DNA from: an uncultured Rhodospirillales bacterium
Lineage (GTDB): Bacteria; Pseudomonadota; Alphaproteobacteria; ATCC43930; CGMCC-115725
DNA length: 46,925 nucleotides
Direction: 5' to 3'
NCBI GenBank assembly: GCA_903923205.1
Contig: CAIXXC010000322.1
Coordinates: 1-46,925, forward strand
Shown here: piece by piece, positions 40,777 through 46,925 of the stretch
Layout: the number at the start of each line of letters is the position of its first letter
Numbering within the stretch: the stretch's first letter is position 1
Translations under genes and position numbers: made by a program
Notes under the pieces: model-generated
Databases searched by the model: none
Seen by the model: only the letters and a program-made list of their open reading frames with translations
Told to the model about the DNA's origin: nothing

Positions 40777-42186
40777 TCAAACGGCTCTGCGGGCGCGCGC
40801 CGAGACGAAGGCACGCACGGCATCGAGATCATTGGGCAGGGGATTGATACGCTCAGGTCGGCTCATCAGATCGGCGAGCCCGGCGGGCAGCGGCGGATGG
40901 ATGCCGGTCACGGCTTCGACCACCTCGGGAAATTTCGCCGCATGGGCACAGGCAAGGGCGACATGGGGGAACGCAGGATCACCCTTGCACGCCCTCATGG
41001 CGGCAACCGCGACAGCGCTGTGGGGGTCGATCAGGGCGCCGGTCGCCCGATAATGCGAAGCGATCGTGGCCCGCGTCATCGCGTCGTCGACCCGGAAGGA
41101 TCTGAAGCCCTCGCGTGCCGCCTGCCAGGCATGGGAATCAGCGGGCAGCGCGCCGTTGGCACGAAAGCCGTTCATCGCGGCGGCCAGTGCATCGCCGTCG
41201 CGCGCCAGCAGATCGAAATAGAGCCGCTCGAAATTGCTTGAGACCTGGATATCCATGCTCGGGCTCAGGCTTGGCTCGACTGCGGCAATCCGCATCTCGC
41301 CGCTTTCGATGAAGCGGTGCAGGATATCGTTGCGGTTGGTGCCGATGATCAGATCGCGGATCGGCAGCCCCATGCGCCGGGCGACATGGCCGGCGTAGAC
41401 ATTGCCGAAATTGCCGGTCGGCACCGCAAACGAGACCGGGATATCGGGTGCGCCGAGAGAGACCGCCGTCGCGAAGTAATAGACAACCTGAGCCGCGATT
41501 CGCGCCCAGTTAATGGAATTGACCGCAGATAGCCCATAGCCCTCGCGGAAGGCGACATCAGCAAACAGCGCCTTCACCAAATCCTGGCAATCGTCAAAGC
41601 TGCCATCAATCGCGATGGTATGGGCATTAGCGGCGTTGACCGTCGTCATCTGCCGCCGCTGAACCTCGGACGGCCTGCCGGCGGGGTAGAGGATGAAGAT
41701 ATCGACATTGGCGCGGTCGCGACAGGCTTCGATCGCCGCCGAGCCGGTATCGCCCGAAGTCGCACCGACGATGGTGACACGACGCCCGCGCCGGGTCAGG
41801 ATCGCGTCGAACAATCGGCCAAGAACCTGAAGCGCATAATCCTTGAATGCCAGCGTGGGCCCATGGAACAGCTCAAGCAGCCATTCGCCGGCACCAATCT
41901 GCTGCAGCGGGGCAACGGCGGAATGGCTGAAACCGGCATAGGCATCGTCAAGCAGCGCCCTTAACTCGGTCGCGCTCAGGGCTTCGCCGACAAAGGGTGC
42001 CATCACTGCGGCCGCGACCTCGGCATAGGGTCGCCCCCGCATCGCCCGGATGGTGGCGGGCGAGAAACTTGGCCAGACGTCCGGCACGTAAAGCCCGCCA
42101 TCGGGGGCGAGACCCGCGAGCAGGACATCCTCGAAGTTCAGAAATTTCCGGCTCCCGGCCGGCGAACGCGTGCTCAGATAACGCAA
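40777..42186 (-). CDS. thrC: Threonine synthase
   Basis: 469 residues, the long (class II, yeast/E. coli-like) type: MRYLSTRSPAG, FHGPTLAFKDYALQ with the PLP-binding Lys115, GATSGDTGSAAIEACR, NSINWARIAAQVVYYF and FAVPTGNFGNVYAGH. It converts O-phosphohomoserine to threonine. It is the first gene of an operon with the M16 protease and the acetyltransferase, an order common in alphaproteobacteria. A 156-base divergent gap separates it from the cyclic-nucleotide-binding protein. Confidence 0.97.
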   Translation of the reverse strand: MRYLSTRSPAGSRKFLNFEDVLLAGLAPDGGLYVPDVWPSFSPATIRAMRGRPYAEVAAAVMAPFVGEALSATELRALLDDAYAGFSHSAVAPLQQIGAGEWLLELFHGPTLAFKDYALQVLGRLFDAILTRRGRRVTIVGATSGDTGSAAIEACRDRANVDIFILYPAGRPSEVQRRQMTTVNAANAHTIAIDGSFDDCQDLVKALFADVAFREGYGLSAVNSINWARIAAQVVYYFATAVSLGAPDIPVSFAVPTGNFGNVYAGHVARRMGLPIRDLIIGTNRNDILHRFIESGEMRIAAVEPSLSPSMDIQVSSNFERLYFDLLARDGDALAAAMNGFRANGALPADSHAWQAAREGFRSFRVDDAMTRATIASHYRATGALIDPHSAVAVAAMRACKGDPAFPHVALACAHAAKFPEVVEAVTGIHPPLPAGLADLMSRPERINPLPNDLDAVRAFVSARARRAV

Positions 42187-42342
42187 GTTGGCAAGTCCGC
42201 TTGGTCAATGGCAAATGATAGGCCGCACCCTATCGTCGCTGTGCCGCCGGAGCAACCATCGAGACGCGATGGCAGAGGCTCAATACCGGGTGCGATAGCG
42301 AGATAGTCAGAAAATTCAGTTGCAAGCGGCAGCGGGGGCGCG

Positions 42343-42762
42343 ATGATAGGGCTCCAAGGATGCGTGGATGCCGGAATGGTTAAATTCCTGAACCGAAAGG
42401 TCTATTATGGTGGCGACCTGATCTTTCAGGAAGGCGCGCAAGGGGACTGCGCCTATCTGATCGAGCGGGGATCGGTCCGGATTTCGAAACGAACCCGCGA
42501 TGGCGACGTCGAACTCGGTATCTTAGGGCCTGGCGCGATCTTTGGAGAGATGGCGCTGATAGACGACTCTCCGCGCATGGCTTCCGCCGTTGCCGCCGAA
42601 GAAACGGTACTCACCTTCGTTAATCACGCCATGTTCGAAAAGAAAATGGAGGGCGTCGATCCCTTTATCCGCGCCCTCATTCACATTCTCGTGCGCTATG
42701 TGCGGAGCATGGGGGAGAAGGTTCGCCGACTATCCGACCACAATTTCGATCCGATGCCCTGA
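42343..42762 (+). CDS. Stand-alone cyclic nucleotide-binding domain protein
   Basis: 139 residues. Nearly the whole protein is one cNMP-binding beta-barrel: VYYGGDLIFQEGAQGDCAYLIERGSVRIS, then IFGEMALIDDSPRMASAVA, which holds the Glu and Arg that bind the cyclic phosphate. No helix-turn-helix, kinase or channel domain follows; the remaining ~35 residues look helical. It could be a regulatory subunit acting through protein contacts. Two starts are possible (42343 and 42376); the first has a G-rich stretch just upstream. Confidence 0.85.
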   Translation: MIGLQGCVDAGMVKFLNRKVYYGGDLIFQEGAQGDCAYLIERGSVRISKRTRDGDVELGILGPGAIFGEMALIDDSPRMASAVAAEETVLTFVNHAMFEKKMEGVDPFIRALIHILVRYVRSMGEKVRRLSDHNFDPMP

Positions 42763-43183
42763 TCGAAATTAACACGGATCTCAACCCACCGCTGCAGTCG
42801 GACGTTCACGGAGCAGTTACAAAACAACAGGCGCGCGTCGCCTGGAAGTGAGGCCAATCTGCAGTGATGTGCTTCTTCAAATCATTTCCGAGAGACAACG
42901 GACAACAGGGACCAAGCAGTAATCGAATCTTCTACATACCTACTGAATATAACGAGAATTTTATCCAGGAATACCGAAAATACTTGAGTAACGAAGATCA
43001 GACATGACGGATTCGTGAAATATTTTTCATGGCATGATTGTATAGCACCTCTGGCCGGGAAAATCAGTTATGAGATGCGTGACAGCGCTCGACGCGTATG
43101 CTTAAACCCGGTCTCAAGCTGGGGGTTGCATGGGCTTCTATCGCTCCCACTCAAGATTTGCGAAACCGCCTCAAGGAACCATC
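42763..43183. other. AT-rich intergenic region upstream of ppiC
   Basis: 421 bases with no convincing gene. The middle (42890-43070) is the AT-richest stretch of the right half of the window and probably contains the ppiC promoter. A 40-codon frame from ATG 42867 has no recognisable sequence or Shine-Dalgarno and I do not call it. No stem-loop with a T-run was seen after the cNMP gene. Confidence 0.5.
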
Positions 43184-44053
43184 ATGGCTCGCGTTATTTC
43201 TTCCCGCAGACTGATCGCCCCGTTTCTCGCATCGACCGCAATAGCCTTGGTTTCGGCGTTGCCGAATGCGCAGGCTGCGACCTCATCGGGCGACCCGGTG
43301 GTCGCCCAGATCAATGGCAAGTCCTATCACCGCACGGATCTCGCGCCGATCCTCCAGCGCCTGCAGCAGCAGAACCAGCAGCTTCAGGGCATGACCGTCG
43401 ATGACCCGAACATCTACCCACAGCTGGTGCAGCAACTCGTGACCGGCGTTCTCGTGGTCGATGCCGCGGAAAAGGCCAAGCTTGACCGGGATGCCACGTT
43501 CAAGAAGCGGATGAGTGAATTGCGCTCGACGATGCTCGAGAACTATTACGCCGAAACCGTCATCACGCACGCCGCGACCCCTGCCGCCGAAAAGGCGCTC
43601 TACGACAGGAAGGTCGCCAAGAACGACGTGCCGCTCGAAGTACATGCCCGCCACATCCTGCTCGGCACGGAGCAGGAGGCGAAGGCCGTGATCGACCAGC
43701 TCGACAAGGGTGGCGATTTCGCCAAGCTCGCTCATGACAAGAGTCTCGACACCAACAGCGATGGTGGCGACCTGAAATGGTTTACCGCTCAGCAGATACT
43801 GCCGGAACTGTCGCAGGCAGCCTTCGGCCTGAAGAAGGGCGAGTACACCAAGACGCCGGTGCACACCAAGTTCGGCTTCCACGTTGTTCAGGTTCTCGAC
43901 ACCCGCCCGGCGCCGCTGGACGATCTGCGTAACCAACTCGGCGGCGAGATCGCGCGCGACGCGATCCGCAACAAGGTCGGCGAGTTGAAAAGCGCCGCCA
44001 AGGTCACCCTGTACGGCCTCGACGGCAAGGCAATAGCGACGCCTGCCCAGTAA
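43184..44053 (+). CDS. Periplasmic parvulin-type peptidyl-prolyl isomerase (PpiC/SurA-like)
   Basis: 289 residues from ATG 43184 (AAGGA seven bases upstream). A signal peptide (LIAPFLASTAIALVSALPNAQA) is followed by a SurA-like N-terminal helical chaperone part rich in Gln. The parvulin domain contains EVHARHILLGTEQEA, LDTNSDGGDLKWF and TKFGFHVVQVLD. It should assist folding of outer-membrane and periplasmic proteins. The frame opens earlier (43130), but the added residues precede the Shine-Dalgarno. It is followed by argJ after 79 bases, an order common in alphaproteobacteria. Confidence 0.93.
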   Translation: MARVISSRRLIAPFLASTAIALVSALPNAQAATSSGDPVVAQINGKSYHRTDLAPILQRLQQQNQQLQGMTVDDPNIYPQLVQQLVTGVLVVDAAEKAKLDRDATFKKRMSELRSTMLENYYAETVITHAATPAAEKALYDRKVAKNDVPLEVHARHILLGTEQEAKAVIDQLDKGGDFAKLAHDKSLDTNSDGGDLKWFTAQQILPELSQAAFGLKKGEYTKTPVHTKFGFHVVQVLDTRPAPLDDLRNQLGGEIARDAIRNKVGELKSAAKVTLYGLDGKAIATPAQ

Positions 44054-44132
44054 AGCCAAAGCGGTCGCGATCCCGGACATCAACTCCGGGATCGCGATGC
44101 ATCAGTAACCGCACGAACGACGAGCAAGCCCG

Positions 44133-45377
44133 ATGTCGGCCAGCACTCCTCCCGCGATTTCGCCTCTCGCTCCCGCTTCTTTTCCCAGCTTGCCGAATAT
44201 TGCTGGTGTCCGGCTTGGCGCGGTCGCAGCGGGAATTCGATATCGCGGTCGCCACGATCTGATGGCAGCGGTGCTCGACCCGGGAACAACGATCGCCGGC
44301 GTTTTCACGCGCTCCAAAGCGCCGGGCGCACCGATCGTCTGGTGCCGTGAAATCCTGCACACCGGGACCGCCCGTGCAATCATCGTCAATTCCGGCAATG
44401 CCAATGTTTTCACCGGCAAGGTCGGGCGCGCCGCTGTGGTCGATACCGCAGCCCGCGTCGCCTCTGTCCTCGGCTGCGCTTCGGATCAAGTCTACATCTC
44501 CTCAACCGGCGTTATTGGCGAAATCCTGCCTGTCGACCGCGTGTTGAGTGCCGTGCCTGACCTCATCGCCTCGGTTTCAGCCGAAGGTTGGACGACGGCA
44601 GCCCGGGCGATCATGACCACCGACACCTTCCCCAAAGGCGCAACCCGGACGGCCAGGATCGACGGCATCACCGTCACGATCAATGGGTTTGCCAAAGGCT
44701 CGGGCATGATTGCCCCCGATATGGCAACAATGCTCGGCTATGTCTTCACCGATGCAGCGCTTGCAGCTCCGGTGCTTCAGTCACTTCTGCGCGCGGGTTC
44801 GGAAAGATCATTCAACGCGATCACCGTCGACAGCGACACGTCGACCAGCGACACCGTCTTGCTCGCCGCCACCGGCAAGGCCGGCAATGCCCCGATCACA
44901 CGGCCCAACGATCCGCGCCTGCGCGATTTTCGCCGCAAGCTGGATAGCCTCCTGCTCGATCTTGCCCAACAGGTCGTCCGCGATGGCGAGGGCGCCGAGA
45001 AATTCGTCGAGATTCGCGTCACCGGCGCTAAATCGATCCGCGCCGCCCGCAAGATCGGCATGACCATCGGCAATTCGCCCCTGGTCAAGACGGCGCTCGC
45101 GGCAAGCGACGCCAATTGGGGACGCATCGTCGCAGCGGTCGGCCGCAGCGGTGAGGAAGTCGATCGGGATCGCTTGACGGTAAAGATCGGCGGCGTCGTG
45201 ATTGCGACAGAGGGCGGACTGGTCCCGGGCTATGACGAAACGCCCGTCGCGGCCCATATGCGCGGCCGCGAAATCCTCATCGAGGTCGATATCGGCATCG
45301 GGCGCGGCAAATCCACGGTTTGGACCTGTGACCTCACCCACCGCTACATCGATATCAACGGCAGCTATCGGAGCTGA
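44133..45377 (+). CDS. argJ: Bifunctional glutamate N-acetyltransferase / amino-acid acetyltransferase
   Basis: 414 residues. The self-cleavage site is seen in KGSGMIAPDMATML, where Thr199 becomes the nucleophile after autoproteolysis into alpha and beta chains. Other family segments are NSGNANVFTG, STGVIGEILP, TTDTFPKGA, AITVDSDTSTSDTV and SDANWGRI. It recycles the acetyl group from N-acetylornithine to glutamate in arginine biosynthesis. Start is ATG. The mutT gene begins six bases after its stop codon, so the two are co-transcribed. Confidence 0.97.
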   Translation: MSASTPPAISPLAPASFPSLPNIAGVRLGAVAAGIRYRGRHDLMAAVLDPGTTIAGVFTRSKAPGAPIVWCREILHTGTARAIIVNSGNANVFTGKVGRAAVVDTAARVASVLGCASDQVYISSTGVIGEILPVDRVLSAVPDLIASVSAEGWTTAARAIMTTDTFPKGATRTARIDGITVTINGFAKGSGMIAPDMATMLGYVFTDAALAAPVLQSLLRAGSERSFNAITVDSDTSTSDTVLLAATGKAGNAPITRPNDPRLRDFRRKLDSLLLDLAQQVVRDGEGAEKFVEIRVTGAKSIRAARKIGMTIGNSPLVKTALAASDANWGRIVAAVGRSGEEVDRDRLTVKIGGVVIATEGGLVPGYDETPVAAHMRGREILIEVDIGIGRGKSTVWTCDLTHRYIDINGSYRS

Positions 45378-45382
45378 AGGGC

Positions 45383-45781
45383 TTGAAACTTGTCCTCGTG
45401 GTCGCCGTGGCCCTGGTCGATACGGATGGCAGGGTTTTGCTGGCCCAACGCCCGCCGGGTCGATCAATGGCAGGTCTATGGGAATTCCCCGGCGGCAAGG
45501 TGGAAGCCGAGGAATCCCCCGAAATTGCGCTTATCCGCGAGTTGCACGAAGAACTGGCGATCGACGTCAAGGCGAGTTGCCTCGCGCCACTGACCTTCGC
45601 CAGCCATGCCTATGATGATTTCCATTTGTTGATGCCGCTTTATGTCTGCCGGCGCTGGAACGGCATCGTAACGGCGCGGGAAGGCCAGCAACTCGCCTGG
45701 GTGCTGCCCAACCGACTTGCCGATTATCCCATGCCTGCCGCCGATAAACCGCTGATTCCCATGTTGCTTGATCTGCTCTGA
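45383..45781 (+). CDS. mutT: 8-oxo-dGTP diphosphatase, MutT type
   Basis: 132 residues, a single Nudix domain. VVAVALVDTDGRVLLAQRPPG is followed by the Nudix box GGKVEAEESPEIALIRELHEEL, which carries all the Gly, Arg and Glu residues needed for metal binding. It removes oxidised dGTP (8-oxo-dGTP) from the nucleotide pool and so prevents mutations. The start is TTG 45383, directly after argJ, with GGAG nine bases upstream. It ends about 55 bases from the convergent methyltransferase. Confidence 0.94.
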   Translation: MKLVLVVAVALVDTDGRVLLAQRPPGRSMAGLWEFPGGKVEAEESPEIALIRELHEELAIDVKASCLAPLTFASHAYDDFHLLMPLYVCRRWNGIVTAREGQQLAWVLPNRLADYPMPAADKPLIPMLLDLL

Positions 45782-45835
45782 CGATCAGGACAGTCGAACG
45801 GGGCTGTCGGGTGGCTCGACGCTGAAACTGCTCAC

Positions 45836-46714
45836 CTAATCGGATGACGACGTCTTCAATGCCTCAGCCAAAGAGATCTTGCCGCTGCCGGGTTTAAGCG
45901 GCCTCTGCTGACTTTCATGCGGCGCCCAGCCTGTCAGGGTCAGCAGCTGGAAACTTGCCGTAATGCGCCCCTCGGCATCGCCGTGGCGCTCGCGATAGAT
46001 TGCCGCTGCACGCAACAAGGTCGCGCGTGGCGTGAAACTGCGGCGGCGATCTTTGATAGCGTTGGTTTCACCCATCGCCCGGAGATCGCGGATCAACGCG
46101 AACATATCGGGATAGGTGACGGTCAGGATATCGCTATCCACCACAGGAAGGCCCAACCCCGCACGCTGCAGCAGCCCGCCCGCATCACGGACATCGGTGA
46201 AGGGCGAAACGCGCGGACTGGCGCCCGAAAGCGTCTCGATCTCTGCCTGCATCAGCGCGGCACGTAACTCCTTCAACGTCTCGCCACCCCACATCGCCGC
46301 CAGCAACAGGCCATCAGGCTTCAGGATATGGCGAATCTGCAGGAGGCTTCCTGGCAAATCATTGACCCAGTGCAGTGTCAACGGCGCGATCACGAGATCG
46401 ACCGAATGCGCGGCAAAGGGAAGCATCTCCTCGTCGCAGACCACACCACCGGCCCGCGCGGCAAAGGTATAGGCAAGATCGGCGCCGACTACCTGTGCTG
46501 GATGGCCAGCGTCTGCCAGAATGGTCGAGAGTTCGCCATCGCCACAACCAAGATCGAGGGCAACCGGGAAGCGCCGTTTGATATCATCCAGCCGATCCAC
46601 CAGCCGCAGCCGCGCCTCGTGCACAAGAAACCGGCCATCACGGGGCATAGCCGCTGCGCGATGGCGATGTGTGCGCACGGCGGCGCGGTCGAAGATCATG
46701 ATCTCGCTCGTCAT
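45836..46714 (-). CDS. BioC/NDUFAF5-like SAM-dependent methyltransferase
   Basis: 292 residues from ATG 46714. IFDRAAVRTHRHRAA leads into VALDLGCGDGELS (motif I, SAM binding), VCDEEMLPFAAHSVDLVIAPLTLHWVNDLPG and HILKPDGLLLAAMWGGETL. This is the class shared by BioC and mitochondrial NDUFAF5 homologues, common in alphaproteobacteria. The substrate is not known. A GTG-started form from 46858 would add 48 residues covering the promoter of the divergent hydrolase, and I do not accept it. Confidence 0.87.
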   Translation of the reverse strand: MTSEIMIFDRAAVRTHRHRAAAMPRDGRFLVHEARLRLVDRLDDIKRRFPVALDLGCGDGELSTILADAGHPAQVVGADLAYTFAARAGGVVCDEEMLPFAAHSVDLVIAPLTLHWVNDLPGSLLQIRHILKPDGLLLAAMWGGETLKELRAALMQAEIETLSGASPRVSPFTDVRDAGGLLQRAGLGLPVVDSDILTVTYPDMFALIRDLRAMGETNAIKDRRRSFTPRATLLRAAAIYRERHGDAEGRITASFQLLTLTGWAPHESQQRPLKPGSGKISLAEALKTSSSD

Positions 46715-46858
46715 GGCCTGGAGTATGTCTGAAACGGCATCCTTGTGCCAATCCGACGAGACCATGCTCGCCATGCGCATCAGAACTTCATCGGACTGGA
46801 CGCTCTCCCAAATCTCAGGCAACGTCGCCGCAAAATCATCAATCGGGAGGATCAACAC

Positions 46859-46925
46859 ATGCGTCGCGATATCGAATTCAACGCAGATGGCGTTACCCTG
46901 CGCGGCTGGTTCTACACCCCGGACA
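46859..46925 (+). CDS. Alpha/beta hydrolase, N-terminus only (partial)
   Basis: 22 codons are present: RRDIEFNADGVTLRGWFYTP. That is the beginning typical of dienelactone-hydrolase or acetylxylan-esterase-like alpha/beta hydrolases. GGGAGG lies nine bases upstream of ATG 46859. The gene runs off the right end of the window, so its catalytic residues cannot be seen. Confidence 0.65.
   Translation, partial: MRRDIEFNADGVTLRGWFYTPD

Noticed and set aside
42867-42989. Forty-codon frame in the intergenic region before ppiC
   Set aside because: No Shine-Dalgarno, no similarity and an AT-rich promoter-like context; too short to support.
46715-46858. GTG-started extension of the methyltransferase
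   Set aside because: It would cover the whole upstream region of the divergent hydrolase, and the family normally begins near MTSEIMIFDRA.

Overview
The window is a piece of a high-GC alphaproteobacterial chromosome, most likely from the Rhodospirillales or a related order. The main evidence is a DivL cell-cycle pseudokinase with tyrosine at the phospho-acceptor position, the threonine synthase / M16 protease / RimJ-type acetyltransferase cluster, the order PpiC - ArgJ - MutT, and a single-domain ferredoxin-NADP reductase of the YumC type. The genus cannot be named from sequence alone. No rRNA, tRNA or CRISPR array was seen.

Region 1 (1-19.5 kb) is a large catabolic locus built from CoA-ester enzymes. 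A minus-strand operon (badH, badI, a crotonase fused to a decayed dehydrogenase half, two acyl-CoA dehydrogenases, a dienoyl-CoA reductase-type SDR, an acyl-CoA ligase, a nitronate monooxygenase-like protein, and the first codons of another gene) contains every step needed to activate an alicyclic carboxylic acid, desaturate, hydrate and oxidise it, and hydrolytically open the ring to a dicarboxylyl-CoA. After a lone secreted PEP-CTERM-type protein, a second minus-strand operon encodes an HMG-CoA-synthase-like/DUF35 protein, an SCPx-type thiolase, a MaoC hydratase and an alkenal-reductase-like MDR protein. Divergent from it runs a plus-strand operon: an HSD17B4-type SDR, a CoA-transferase-family protein lacking its catalytic glutamate, a beta-keto acid cleavage enzyme (BKACE), and a hydratase-2 protein. 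A convergent CitE-type lyase closes the locus. Together these look like a pathway for a cyclic, probably branched acid (naphthenic or monoterpenoid acid is a reasonable guess, not shown).

Region 2 (19.9-22.2 kb) is divL. Region 3 (22.23-27.2 kb) is a compact, lower-GC genomic island directly behind the divL terminator. It has a serine resolvase translationally coupled (ATGA overlaps) to two HEPN-motif proteins, the second apparently frameshifted, and converging on them a XamI-type restriction-modification operon with a small ribbon-helix-helix-like regulator. Its leader carries two close copies of GTCGAC, the site expected for XamI.

Region 4 (27.4-46.9 kb) is mostly housekeeping: ferredoxin-NADP reductase, an SBF-type transporter, malate synthase G, peroxiredoxin, flavin reductase, DsbD-type reductase, YqgE overlapping a second BKACE, a two-subunit 3-oxoacid CoA-transferase (a plausible acetoacetate sink for BKACE), a small Ala/Ser-rich protein, RimJ-like acetyltransferase, M16 protease, threonine synthase, a stand-alone cyclic-nucleotide-binding protein, PpiC, ArgJ, MutT, a BioC-like methyltransferase and the start of an alpha/beta hydrolase.

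The most unusual items are the resolvase-HEPN-HEPN operon, the CoA-transferase fold protein with Glu replaced by Gly, the HMG-CoA-synthase-like protein with Cys replaced by Gln, the vestigial dehydrogenase half fused to a crotonase, and the twin GTCGAC sites in the restriction-modification leader.
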